Position numbers and translations under genes: made by a program. Of a stretch of DNA of 64,000 bases, positions 9,599 to 18,427 are shown piece by piece (the stretch's first letter is position 1; every line of letters begins with the position of its first letter). The DNA is from Saccharopolyspora aridisoli (lineage in GTDB: Bacteria; Actinomycetota; Actinomycetes; Mycobacteriales; Pseudonocardiaceae). Location: contig NZ_SMKV01000021.1 of NCBI RefSeq assembly GCF_004348445.1, positions 1 through 64,000 on the forward strand. The letters run 5' to 3'. Under the pieces are notes generated by a model. It saw only the letters and a program-made list of their open reading frames with translations, had not been told where the DNA came from and searched no databases.

Positions 9599-10326
9599 CT
9601 TTCGCGACAGCTCAATCTTCACTATGCCCCAATCTCCGCACGAGGTTGGCCAATGCCCAAACCTGGCTGACAGCACCAGGATGGCGATGCTCGCAGGAGC
9701 CTAGGGGCGCAAGTTCGTTCGACTCAGCAACTTCTATCGGCGATCACCCAAATAGACCATTTGTAGTCCGCACGAGACCGGCCCAAAGCTCAGAGCTTGC
9801 GGCGTCTGTGTCTACTCTACCGACCCGGAAACTTAGGAGTACCTGGAGAAGACCACGCGTTGAACTGACCCATCGCCTCCGGCGACCTCACCCACGCCGG
9901 CAACCAGGAAGGCCACCGAGAAAAACGCACTCGCCCGTCCAGCTGTTCGCCGTACCGTGGCATCGCGGCCAGCATGGGTACCAGCCGCGCTCTGGGCCAA
10001 CCGGCGCAGCTCAACCTCAGCTGGGTCACGGTCATCACGTCGGGCCTCGGCCAAGAGGTTTCTTCCGATACCGTCGCCCCGGCGCTTCTGCTTGTGTTCG
10101 TATTGACGAGCCTAGCGACTCTCGCCCTTCGTCCGCTGCCGGGCTCGTTCCGCGTGGACGGTGCCCTTCGTCTTCCTTGGCTTCCCTGCCGAGGACCACC
10201 TCCGGATCTGCTCGCAGACTCGCCGATCAACAACGACGACCTGCCATCCCAGCCCACGGGAGCCAGCACTGGGATAACGTCGCTGGCAACACACCGACCC
10301 AGCAGACATCAATGTCCCGTAATTAA
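9599..10326. other. Region without a supportable gene
   Basis: About 730 bases between the lipoprotein start and the EndoU remnant. The part nearest 9598 must hold the lipoprotein promoter. Several open frames cross it on both strands but none shows a recognisable motif, signal peptide or ribosome site. It may contain eroded upstream portions of the toxin gene: a TAA at 10344-10346 of the alternative frames and a TAA at 10324-10326 interrupt any extension of the EndoU reading. Confidence 0.5.
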
Positions 10327-10645
10327 AACGGAATCCACATCCTCGATGGTGGCGCCGATGGCACTGGCGGCCACTTCTACGGCACCGGCACCCCCGACAA
10401 AGACCGAATTCCCCGAATCCTGGTATGACGCGAAGATCTTCGATGCAGTTGAGGACGTCGCCAGAATTCTCACAGCCCGACGTTTCTGTCCGACAGTGGA
10501 AACTACAAGGGCAGTGGAACCCGGGGTGGCGTCGAGATCGAGGGGCACGTGACGCCAGAAGGCCAAGTCAAGCACCGGATTCCCTATTCGCGGCGAAGGC
10601 GTCGTCCGCAACGACGGATCTGGCAACCCGAACCCGGTACCCTGA
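10327..10645 (+). pseudogene. Remnant of a bacterial EndoU-family toxin domain
   Basis: Reading across three frames gives the layout of the bacterial EndoU nuclease domain used as a polymorphic-toxin tip: NGIHILDGGADGTGGHFYG with both expected His residues (first His near 10336, second in GGHFYG), then KTEFPESWYDAKIFDAVEDV, then GSGTRGGVEIEGHVTPEGQV, then TGFPIRGEGVV and a stop at 10643-10645. Frame changes occur near 10400, near 10475 and near 10573. An in-frame TAA lies just ahead of the domain, so the delivery part of the protein is gone. Assignment rests on motif order recalled from the family. The next gene lies 25 bases downstream, as expected for an immunity gene. Confidence 0.55.
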
Positions 10646-10669
10646 AGCAAGTGTGTGGAGACGGAACGA

Positions 10670-11244
10670 TTGACGGACGACTTGAACGGCGCTACACGAG
10701 AGCTGCTGGAGCAGCTCGCTGATCGTCTCCCGAAGCGTCGTCTGGACTCGTACCGAACGCTCGCCGATTCGGGTGAGTCGGCCGCACTGCTCAACGAGTT
10801 GTGCAAGGTTTTGATCGCCCGTAGCACCGCGGTGACGCCGTTCGAGAAGGCGATGTTGGCGCGGTTGCTGGACATGGCTCCTGCTGAGGGCCACGAGTAC
10901 ATCGCGAACCGCGACCAAACTTTGCCTCGATTCAGGTGGCCGAGCAGACGCAAACCCGTACTCAAGAGGATCTCCGCAAGCTCGGTTCCGATGCGCAGGC
11001 TCTTCTTGAGGTTTTGCCCGGCCGGCTTCCATCCGACCGGCAGGCGGAGTACCGGACGTAGTCACGTCGACGAATGGCCGATGCTCATCAACGAGTTGTC
11101 GGCCAGCCTCGTCAAGCGGCAGATCCCCGTGACCGTTGAGAACGGAACGCGCCCGAGGCGCTGCTGAACTGGTTTCCCACGGACTCGGGCCTAGAGTACA
11201 TCCGCGACCGTGAAAATACGCTCGCCTCGTTGAACGTCAGCTGA
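10670..11244 (+). pseudogene. Broken two-repeat gene downstream of the EndoU remnant, possible immunity gene
   Basis: A TTG at 10670 with GGAG upstream opens a reading with RELLEQLADRLPKRRLDSYR... ending APAEGHEYIANRDQTLA. After the loss of one G near 10926 the frame changes and a second, diverged copy appears: LLEVLPGRLPSDRQAEYRT, then (after another shift) EWPMLINELSASLVKRQIPV, then (third shift) APEALLNWFPTDSGLEYIRDRENTLAS and a stop at 11242-11244. The two copies share the pattern LLE.L..RLP...... YRT and the ending EYI.(N/D)R(D/E).TLAS. Domain duplication is seen; the immunity role is inferred only from its place right after the toxin remnant. Confidence 0.5.
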
Positions 11245-11362
11245 CCTGTCGACGCCACATCGATGCTGACCTGCAATGACAACGGAGGACAACCCGGGCA
11301 CGTTTGCCCTGAGCAACCATCCCGCAGCATCAATTCTTGAGCTATTACCCGCTCTTCAGCGT

Positions 11363-11868
11363 CTACAGGAACGCTACCCAGTTCTCGCGGGTGAAGGCCA
11401 ACATGCCGTCTTCGCGGTTCTTGGTGTCGCGGACTCCAACGATGGAGTGGGTTAACGCCACCTCGACGCAGTTGCCTCCCGCATCGCTGATGGTGGACTT
11501 GCGCCAGGTGACCTTGGACAGGCCAGGCATGGGTCGTGCCTTCCGATGCTGTTGCTCAGGTACTGCAACCAGCATCTCGGCTGAGTCAGCCTCGGACAGC
11601 GCCATATGGCGCAAATCATCAAACCTGTTGATCAGGGTGACTACGCCGGCATCGTCGCTGACCATGTGCCCGCCCAGCGGGCCGTCGAAGTAACCCAGCG
11701 GCGAATCGATCTTGGCGTCGGCGAAGTGCAGGACGGTGAAGTTGCCGGCTACGCCACCGCTCCCACAACTGTCCGCGGCAAGCACCTGGATGGTGATGGT
11801 AAGGTCCTGCGGAGGCTTCCACGAGGCGTCGCCCGAAGCTGCACGGAAGCGCCACCGACACCGTCGCT
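11363..11868 (-). pseudogene. Truncated DUF5753 regulator joined to a DUF397 protein
   Basis: The 5' part (from about 11868) reads like the C-terminal part of the Scr1-family DUF5753 domain: DLTITIQVLAADS, then GNFTVLHFADAKIDSPLGYFD and SDDAGVVTLINRFDDLRHMAL. It has no helix-turn-helix N-terminus; an in-frame stop lies just upstream. It runs in frame into a typical DUF397 protein (KVTWRKSTISDAGGNCVEVA...GVRDTKNREDGMLAF) that normally starts at its own ATG (here MPGLSK). In intact loci the two are adjacent separate genes: an XRE-type regulator and its small partner. The DUF397 part alone (about 11363-11545) could still be expressed; the regulator cannot be functional. Confidence 0.6.
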
Positions 11869-12003
11869 CTATTCACGGACCGTCATCGGGAAGACCAGAA
11901 GCCACGCGACGCCCTTGGCTGCCGCACGACTGAGACCGGGTTTCTGCACGACTTCGTACATCTCTTCGCCAAACTCGGTTTCACCCGAAGCCGGAGCCCT
12001 CAC
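11869..12003 (-). CDS. Small hypothetical protein (44 aa)
   Basis: A GTG at 12001-12003 overlaps the TGA of the preceding minus-strand reading, a usual sign of coupling. The product contains SGETEFGEEMYEVVQKPGL and AAAKGVAWLLVFP. I do not recognise it. Given that both flanking readings are broken it may be the displaced end of one of them. Confidence 0.25.
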   Translation of the reverse strand: MRAPASGETEFGEEMYEVVQKPGLSRAAAKGVAWLLVFPMTVRE

Positions 12004-12417
12004 CTGGGATCGATGAGTTCCAGAACAGTGGAGCCTGGGACTGGCCAGCCCTTGAGGATCAGCGCGGAACTGTAGGTTCCGGGCACGAGGTTGCCTGAGC
12101 TGGTCTCGGCCGCACGAACGAGCTGTTTGCCTTCACATAATAAACAGCACGTGTTTCGGCGTCGTGATGTCGCTTTCCATGTCGACTGGGAACCCAACGA
12201 CCCGCTCGACCTCTCCCGGTCGTCGTACTCGCCGAAGATGTGCACGGTGTCCCAGTCACCGGGCACGAGTTTGCTCATCGACCTGTGCCGTCCGGGTGAT
12301 TGACAGCTTCGATCTTCCCGCAAGCTCCGCGTCGACGTGTGGTTCCACCTCGGCTCGAAATCCACCGCAGCCGGTAAGCATCGTGCCGAGCAACGCCATG
12401 GCGATGAGCCGTCGCAA
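12000..12417 (-). pseudogene. Frameshifted lipoprotein remnant
   Basis: On the minus strand the reading LRRLIAMALLGTMLTGCGG shows a lipoprotein signal with lipobox LTGC (Cys near 12370). It continues EPHVDAELAGRSKLSITRTAQVDE in one frame, LVPGDWDTVHIFGEYDDRE in a second, VERVVGFPVDMESDITTPK in a third, and finishes NLVPGTYSSALILKGWPVPG...ELIDPR in the frame that stops at 12000-12002. At least three single-base shifts within 420 bases make this a pseudogene, unless the sequence has errors here. Family not recognised. Confidence 0.5.
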
Positions 12418-12869
12418 GCCCGTGAACCGGCTCGACTTCCCGTCGCGGTTCGCCGTAGGAACCTGAGTACAAAAAAAATTGGGTCCGTCTTGCGTTGAAA
12501 CACCTCATCGAGTCCCCCTGGCTGGTCAGAGTCGGTGACGCGGAGGTCGCATGACACGACCCCATGCTCGTCTCGCAACGTGATCGACGGCGGAGCGGAG
12601 TTCTCGACGATCACCTTCGTCTTGGGGTGCCAGCGTGAACCAACCGCGCTGGTACGGAGCTGGTGGTAGTGCTCGACGACCTGATACCGAAACCAAACGC
12701 AGCGAGTCTGGCTGAGATGCGACTGGAAGATCTCGCTTTCCGCTTGCCAGGGGAACGCGACCAGGTTTGGCCCCGGCTGCCGTAGCTCCCGTGTCGTGAC
12801 CGGCCTGGCCCTGCGGACGGCCCGCACGTCACGCAGCACGGAGTGGTCAACCGACAACCCTACCGGCAA
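12418..12869 (-). pseudogene. Remnant of a GIDE-like (E3-ligase-like) membrane protein
   Basis: Minus-strand reading with an N-terminal hydrophobic segment just upstream (VVVLIVIGCLFLLLLPVG, no usable start codon in frame), then RAVRRARPVTTRELRQPGPN, SHLSQTRCVWFRYQVVEHYH and PPSITLRDEHGVVSCDLRV. The Cys-Val-Trp/Tyr-Arg block and the IxLRDxxGxVxxDL block resemble the bacterial GIDE domain of E3-ubiquitin-ligase-like proteins, whose bacterial role is unclear. The reading decays at an eight-T run (A8 at about 12470-12477 on the plus strand) where it meets the lipoprotein remnant. The start is missing and the end is shifted. Confidence 0.4.
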
Positions 12870-13145
12870 GAGCAGTAGGAACAGGCATCCGATGACGATC
12901 AGAACTACGACACATCCACGATCTCAATGAGCAGCACACGACAGAGTTGGTGCGGGCCCAGACACATCGTCGTGATCCCGATCCACGTCTAAGGAGATCT
13001 GCGCGCGGACTCACATGGCCGTAGCCAAATAACCGGTCTAACCGGCTCGTCACCGTATAGCGGTGCGCTTAACAACCCGAAGCACCAAGCAGCCGCGAGC
13101 GGACGAGGTGATCCGGCATAATACTCGGGCGACGTAAGGAGAGGA

Positions 13146-15347
13146 ATGGCTCCGAAATCTGGGGGATCTCTGCCGGCTTTGGGTGGCTTCTCTGCTGCCA
13201 GGTCCGTGCTTTCGCATGCCAAGTCGTTCCTGGATGCTGCGGGGTCTGTTCACGCGGCACCCCAGAGCCTCTGGCAGCGGGCGCACGAGCAGTATCGCTG
13301 GTTGCAGGAGCAGGAGGTCCTGCGGCTTCTGGGGCAGATGCCTCTCGAGAAGTTGCGCGAAGTGAGCTCGGGGCAGCTCCGGCTCGGCGGCCTCGAGAAG
13401 GCGGGGAGACGGAGCGTCGGCGACGTCGCTTTCGCGTCGCTCGAGGAGCTGCAGCGCCACCCTGGTATCGGGCCGAAGACAGCGCAGCAGATCCGCCATG
13501 CGGCTGACGCGCTGGCCGGCTCGGCTCGGAAGAAGGCGGTCTTCCGGTTCGACGCAGACCGTCCGGATGAAGCCCAGAAACAGCTGCTCAGCACACTGCA
13601 CGCCCTGGAGGTCGCCGAGCGCGAGGTCAAAGAACTGGGCCAGGGCGTCCACCCTCTGACCGGCCATGTCAATGGGCTGCACAAGCAGGCGCGACGCACG
13701 GGCAGCCGCGTGCGGATGTTCTTCTCAACACCGAGGAAGAAGTCCGAGGCACGGCAGGCGTTGGACGAGCTCGCAAACGTGCTCCGCGGGCCGCTCGCGG
13801 AACGGACATTCGCGGCAGCCCGGCGGTTCGGGGAGGCCACCCAAACCGACCCGAAGTGCCTGTGGAGCGATTACCGGCAACGCGCGGCCAGCTACAACAC
13901 CCTCCTCGGCCGCGTCACCGGCGAGCGATCCACGGACTCCACGCGGGAGACGATGCCTGACGAGATCCAGCGCGAGATCTCCGCGACGGCACTCGACACG
14001 AGCCTCCTCCGCGTCTCCCTGCGCGGCTACCAAGAGTTCGGCGCCAAGTTCGCGCTGGCGCGTCGCTTTGCGATCCTCGGCGATGAGATGGGGCTCGGGA
14101 AGACGATCGAGGCCCTCGCTGTGCTGGCACACCTCACCACGACCGGCCGGCGGCACCACCTGGTCGTCTGCCCGGCGAGTGTGCTGGTCAACTGGTCTTC
14201 CGAGGTCGGCAAGCACAGCCGCCTCGACGTCCACATCCTGCACGGGCGGGACCGCGATGAGCAGGACCGACGGTGGATGCGCGAAGGCGGCGTCGCGGTG
14301 ACCACCTATGACACCCTGCGGCGGCTACCCGAGTTCCGCCAGGTGCGGCTGGGCGTGGTCGTCGTCGACGAGGCACACTACGTGAAGAACCCGGGCGCCA
14401 AACGTTCCCACGTCGTTGCCGCTCAGGTTCGGCAAGCCGAGCATGCGTTGTTCCTCACCGGCACTCCCATGGAGAACCGAGTAGAGGAGTTCAAGCAGCT
14501 GGTCTCCTACCTCCAGCCGGATGTCGCGCGGAAAATCCGAGCCCAAGATGCGCTCATGGCTCCCGAGGCGTTCCGGCGGACCGTGGCACCGGTGTATCTG
14601 CGTCGCAACCAGGAGGACGTGCTCACCGAACTGCCCGAGAAGCTCGAACTCGACGACTGGGTCGAACTCGGCGACGCCGACGGGCGCACGTACCGGAAAG
14701 CGGTCGTCGACTGCAGTTTCATGGCAATGCGGCGAGCCGCCTACGCGCCAGGCACAGTCAACGACTCAGCGAAGCTCGACCGGCTGCGCGACATCGTCGA
14801 GGAGTCGGCCGCCAACGGCTGGAAGGTCGTGGTCTTCTCGAACTTCCTCGACGTCCTCGAATCCGTGCGCAAGGTCGTGGGACCGAGTTCGATGCCACCG
14901 CTGACCGGGAAACTCTCACCCGAGGCCAAACAAGAACTCGTCAACAAGTTCAGCTCGCACGATGGGCCCGCGGTCCTCCCTTGCCAAATCAACGCCGGCG
15001 GGGTCGGTATGAACATCCAGGCGGCGTCGGTGGTCATCATCGCAGAGCCCCAGCTCAAGCCGAGCACCGAGTCCCAGGCCATCGCACGCTGCCACCGCAT
15101 GGGTCAGACCCGCAAGGTCCACGTCCACCGTCTGATGGCCAAAGACACCATCGACCAGCGACTTCAGGAAGTGCTCGAAGGCAAGACCCGCCTGTTCGAC
15201 GCCTACGCCCGCGAAAGCACCACCAAGGACAGCAACACGGCGGCCACCGACGTCACCACGGTCAACGAGAACCTGCTGCACGACACCACGATTCCAATTG
15301 ATCACCGGATCGTGCAGGCAGAACGCCAACGGCTTGAGCTTGACTGA
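13146..15347 (+). CDS. SNF2-family DEAD/DEAH helicase with N-terminal helix-hairpin-helix
   Basis: 733 residues, intact. The N-terminus holds a helix-hairpin-helix DNA-binding motif (LQRHPGIGPKTAQQIRHAAD near residue 110). Motor domain 1 has DEMGLGKT near 312, CPASVLVNW, VVVDEAHYVKNP near 407 and LTGTPMENR. Motor domain 2 has VVVFSNFLDVLE, NAGGVGMNIQAAS and the SNF2 motif VI AIARCHRMGQTRKV near 650. SNF2 proteins use ATP to translocate on duplex DNA and remodel protein-DNA complexes; bacterial ones occur in defence islands and with restriction systems, so it may belong to the same accessory region as the helicase-Vsr pair, though no partner nuclease or methylase is adjacent. The ATG at 13146 is preceded by AAGGAGAGGA. 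Confidence 0.9.
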   Translation: MAPKSGGSLPALGGFSAARSVLSHAKSFLDAAGSVHAAPQSLWQRAHEQYRWLQEQEVLRLLGQMPLEKLREVSSGQLRLGGLEKAGRRSVGDVAFASLEELQRHPGIGPKTAQQIRHAADALAGSARKKAVFRFDADRPDEAQKQLLSTLHALEVAEREVKELGQGVHPLTGHVNGLHKQARRTGSRVRMFFSTPRKKSEARQALDELANVLRGPLAERTFAAARRFGEATQTDPKCLWSDYRQRAASYNTLLGRVTGERSTDSTRETMPDEIQREISATALDTSLLRVSLRGYQEFGAKFALARRFAILGDEMGLGKTIEALAVLAHLTTTGRRHHLVVCPASVLVNWSSEVGKHSRLDVHILHGRDRDEQDRRWMREGGVAVTTYDTLRRLPEFRQVRLGVVVVDEAHYVKNPGAKRSHVVAAQVRQAEHALFLTGTPMENRVEEFKQLVSYLQPDVARKIRAQDALMAPEAFRRTVAPVYLRRNQEDVLTELPEKLELDDWVELGDADGRTYRKAVVDCSFMAMRRAAYAPGTVNDSAKLDRLRDIVEESAANGWKVVVFSNFLDVLESVRKVVGPSSMPPLTGKLSPEAKQELVNKFSSHDGPAVLPCQINAGGVGMNIQAASVVIIAEPQLKPSTESQAIARCHRMGQTRKVHVHRLMAKDTIDQRLQEVLEGKTRLFDAYARESTTKDSNTAATDVTTVNENLLHDTTIPIDHRIVQAERQRLELD

Positions 15348-15568
15348 TCGGTGGGGCTCTCTCGGGAGCCGACGATGCGCCATAGAACTCGATCTGCATC
15401 CGCGCACGACATGGGCACGCGCAGCCGTGGCAAGCTACATCAATCAAACCTCCCATAGCCAGTGCTCTGAGCCTGGGTGCGAATCTGGGTGCGAACTGCA
15501 GCCAAGGGCGCCTACGAAGCGACATCTTCGCCCGCGATTCGATGCCGATCCTCTTCCCGGCGGAGGAG

Positions 15569-16873
15569 CTACTCGAGCAGGCCCATCATGCCCGGCAGCG
15601 CCAGGGACAGCGCCGGGATGAAGGTGACGGCGATGAGCAGCAGGAGCAGCCCGATGAAGTGCGGGATCAGCTTCGGGACGACTCGTTCGATCGACACCCC
15701 GCTCACGCCGGTCCCGACGAACAGGACCGAACCGACCGGCGGCGTCATGGTGCCGATGCACATCGCGAGGATGAGCACCATGCCGAACTGGACCGGGTCC
15801 ATCCCGAGCTCTTCGGAGATCGGCAGCAGGATCGGGGTGAAGATGAGGATCGCCGGCGTGATGTCCATGAACGTGCCCACCACCAGCAGCACCACCAGCA
15901 TCAGCCCCAGGATGATCACCCGCGAGTCCGACACCGAGAGCAGCGCCTCGGTGATCGCCGCCGGGATGCCGGTGTAGGCCATCACCCACGACATTCCCGT
16001 GGAGGCCGCGATGAGGAACATGACGACACCGGTCGCGACGACCGTTCGGGTCACCACGTCCTTCAGGGCCGTCCACGACATGCTCCGGTACGCCAGCGAC
16101 AGCACCAGCGTGTACAGCACGGCCACCGCGGCGCCCTCGGTCGCCGTGAAGACGCCGTACACGATGCCGCCGACCACCACGACGATCAGCAGCAGGCCGG
16201 GCAGCGCCCGGAACAGGCACTGGATGGCCTCGCTCGAGGTGACGCGGTCGGCCTTCGGGTACTCCGCCCGCCGGGTGACGACGAACGCGATCACCATGAT
16301 CACCAGGCCCATCAGGATGCCCGGCACGTAGCCCGCCATGAACAGCGCCGAGACGGACACACCACCCGCGACCGTCGAGTAGACGATCGCGGCCGTCGTC
16401 GGCGGGATGAGCAGCCCGGTTGGGGCCGAGGCGATGTTGACCGCGGCCCCGAACGCCGGGTCGTACCCGGCTTCGCGCTGGCGGTCGTGCAGCGTGCTGC
16501 CGATCGCGGCGGCCGACGCCACCGCCGAGCCGGACAGCGCGCCGAACAGCATGTTCGCCAGCACGTTGGTGTGCGCCAGCGCGCCGGGAACACGGCCCAC
16601 CACGACCAGCGCCAGGTCGACCAGGCGGCGGGCGATTCCGCCTGTGTTCATGATGTTGCCCGCGAAGATGAACAGCGGCACGGCCAGCAACGAGAAGCTC
16701 TCGAGGCCAACGTTCATCTGCTGCCCGATGATGTAGGTCGAGTCGTCCCACGGCAGGAACGCCAGCGCGGTGACGAACGAGGCGACCCCGAGCGAGACCG
16801 AGATCGGCACGCCCCCGAACAGCAGGACGAAGAACGCGCCGAACAGGATGGCGACAGCGGCCAGAGCACTCAT
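15569..16873 (-). CDS. dctM: TRAP transporter large permease (DctM family)
   Basis: 434 residues, a 12-helix membrane protein, the channel subunit of a tripartite ATP-independent periplasmic transporter. Hydrophobic segments run throughout, beginning VAILFGAFFVLLFGGVPISVSLGVAS. Family features include the AGNIMNTGGIARRLVDLA loop and the TPPVGSVLFVGTGVSGVSIE loop near the C-terminus. The start ATG overlaps the DctQ stop (ATGA), so all three TRAP genes are coupled. The neighbouring uronate enzymes suggest the substrate is a hexuronate or a uronate-bearing oligosaccharide. The TRAP and SNF2 genes converge across about 220 bases with no strong terminator that I can see. Confidence 0.93.
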   Translation of the reverse strand: MSALAAVAILFGAFFVLLFGGVPISVSLGVASFVTALAFLPWDDSTYIIGQQMNVGLESFSLLAVPLFIFAGNIMNTGGIARRLVDLALVVVGRVPGALAHTNVLANMLFGALSGSAVASAAAIGSTLHDRQREAGYDPAFGAAVNIASAPTGLLIPPTTAAIVYSTVAGGVSVSALFMAGYVPGILMGLVIMVIAFVVTRRAEYPKADRVTSSEAIQCLFRALPGLLLIVVVVGGIVYGVFTATEGAAVAVLYTLVLSLAYRSMSWTALKDVVTRTVVATGVVMFLIAASTGMSWVMAYTGIPAAITEALLSVSDSRVIILGLMLVVLLVVGTFMDITPAILIFTPILLPISEELGMDPVQFGMVLILAMCIGTMTPPVGSVLFVGTGVSGVSIERVVPKLIPHFIGLLLLLIAVTFIPALSLALPGMMGLLE

Positions 16874-17385
16874 CAGTCGGTCCCCTCCGTCTCGATCGAG
16901 ACCTCACCGATGAGGTCCTCCCAGATGTTGAGCAGCTGCGCGAGCGCGATCGCCAGCCCGGCGACCGGGCCGACCGCGTAGACCAGGCCCCGGGAGATGC
17001 CCAGCAGGGCCGAGTAGTTGGTGGCCGCGCTGAACGCCAGCATCGTGCCGCCGATCACCAGCACGACCACGGCGAAGACCAGCACGAGCACGTCCGAGCC
17101 GAGGACCAGCGCGCGCCGGGTCGCCGGCGAGAACCGGTCCACGAGGACGGCGAGGGCCATGTGCTTGCGGTGGACGAACGCGTACGCGGCGCTGATCATC
17201 GACGTCCAGATGAGCGCGTAGCGCACGAGCTCCTCGGTGAAGGCCGCGGGCGAGCCCACGACGTAGCGGGTGAAGACCTGGTACAGCACCAGCAGGGTCA
17301 TGATGACGAGCAGGGCACCGGCTAAGCCCGCCAGCGCGCCGCCGAGCGCTCGTCGCACCCCGTGCAGTCGATCGAGTGCGGTCAT
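16873..17385 (-). CDS. dctQ: TRAP transporter small permease (DctQ family)
   Basis: 170 residues with four predicted membrane helices (ALLVIMTLLVLYQVFTRYVV; LIWTSMISAAYAFV; VLVLVFAVVVLVIGGTMLA; YAVGPVAGLAIALAQLLN). It carries the family signature around VFTRYVVGSPAAFTEELVRYALIW and HRKHMAL. It links the solute-binding protein and the large permease. The start ATG at 17385 overlaps the DctP stop (ATGA) and the stop overlaps the DctM start, so the cistrons are fused tightly in one mRNA. Confidence 0.92.
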   Translation of the reverse strand: MTALDRLHGVRRALGGALAGLAGALLVIMTLLVLYQVFTRYVVGSPAAFTEELVRYALIWTSMISAAYAFVHRKHMALAVLVDRFSPATRRALVLGSDVLVLVFAVVVLVIGGTMLAFSAATNYSALLGISRGLVYAVGPVAGLAIALAQLLNIWEDLIGEVSIETEGTD

Positions 17386-18416
17386 GGTGTGCCTCGCTTC
17401 CCGGCCGTGATGACGGAGAGGAGTTCCGCGACCTCCGGGTACTGCCGGGCGTAGCGGTCGACCACCGGCCGGGACGCGTCGCGGAAGGCTGTGGTGTCGA
17501 CGTCGGTGATGAACTCGACGCCCATCGCCTTCGCCTCGGCGACCGCCTGCTCGGTGGTCTTGGCCCAAGCGGCCTTCTGCTGCTCGGTCGAGGCCCGGGC
17601 TGCGTCGGTGAGCATCTGCTCGTCGGCCGGGGCGAGCCGCTCCCACGTCTGGGTGCTGATCACGAGCACGTCGGGGATCCGGGTGTGCTCGGTCTTCGAG
17701 AACGCGTGGGAGACCTCGCCGTGCGCGCTCTCGGTGAGCACCGTCTCGTTGCTCTCGGCTCCGTCGATCAGGCCGGTCTGCAGCGAGGTGTAGGTGTCGC
17801 TGAAGGCCATCACGACCGGGGCAGCCCCCAGACCGCCGACCAGGTCGGTCTGCGATCGCATGTCCTGCACGCGGATCTTCATCCCGCGCAGGTCTTCCGG
17901 GGTGCGCACCGGCGTGTTCCGGGTGTAGAAGGAGCGCGCGCCGGAGCTGTAGTAGGTGAGTCCGAGGAAGCCCTCGTCCGCCGTCGATCGGAAGTACTCG
18001 GCCATCTGAGGCGAATCCATCGCCTCGTAGAACTCCTGCTCGGAGTTGAAGACGTAGGGCAGGCCGAAGGTGTGGTAGCCGGGGGCGTAGGTCGCCAGGC
18101 CCGGCGCGCTGGTGCGGGTCATGTCGACGATGCCCTCGTGCAGCTGGCCGAGCACCTCGGGTTCGGCGCCCAGCTGACCGCTGCCGTAGATCTTCACCAC
18201 GACGCGGCCACCGCTGCGCCGCTTGACGTCCTCGGCGAAGGAGGCCAGCGCTTGGGAGGTGACGTGGTCGTCATCGAGGTTGTTCGCCAAGGTCAACACC
18301 AAGGGGTTCTCGGGCGTCGCCTCAGCGCTCGTTCGCGCGCCGGACGCCGGCGCGCACGCGGCGAGGGCCGCAACGAGGACCAGGGCGACGGTGCCGCTGA
18401 TCAATCGGTTCCTCAT
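17382..18416 (-). CDS. dctP: TRAP transporter solute-binding lipoprotein (DctP family)
   Basis: 344 residues from the ATG at 18416, which has AGAAAGG upstream and gives a clean lipoprotein signal ending AALAAC (Cys 21). A GTG five codons earlier is possible. DctP features include GGRVVVKIYGSGQLGAEPEV, LRGMKIRVQDMR with the conserved substrate-carboxylate-binding Arg, and GLIDGAESNETV. The protein would capture a carboxylated substrate outside the membrane. In this operon, with mannonate dehydratase and GH31 upstream, a uronate or aldobiouronate is the likely ligand. Confidence 0.92.
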   Translation of the reverse strand: MRNRLISGTVALVLVAALAACAPASGARTSAEATPENPLVLTLANNLDDDHVTSQALASFAEDVKRRSGGRVVVKIYGSGQLGAEPEVLGQLHEGIVDMTRTSAPGLATYAPGYHTFGLPYVFNSEQEFYEAMDSPQMAEYFRSTADEGFLGLTYYSSGARSFYTRNTPVRTPEDLRGMKIRVQDMRSQTDLVGGLGAAPVVMAFSDTYTSLQTGLIDGAESNETVLTESAHGEVSHAFSKTEHTRIPDVLVISTQTWERLAPADEQMLTDAARASTEQQKAAWAKTTEQAVAEAKAMGVEFITDVDTTAFRDASRPVVDRYARQYPEVAELLSVITAGKRGTP

Positions 18417-18427
18417 GGCTGCCTTTC

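Noticed and set aside
9223..10326. Plus-strand frame of 367 codons between the lipoprotein and the EndoU remnant
   Set aside because: Its first part is antisense to the lipoprotein and the rest is Pro/Arg-rich with no motif or ribosome site.
15348..15568. tRNA or attachment site between the SNF2 and TRAP genes
   Set aside because: No cloverleaf or anticodon arm could be built; only a weak five-base hairpin is present.
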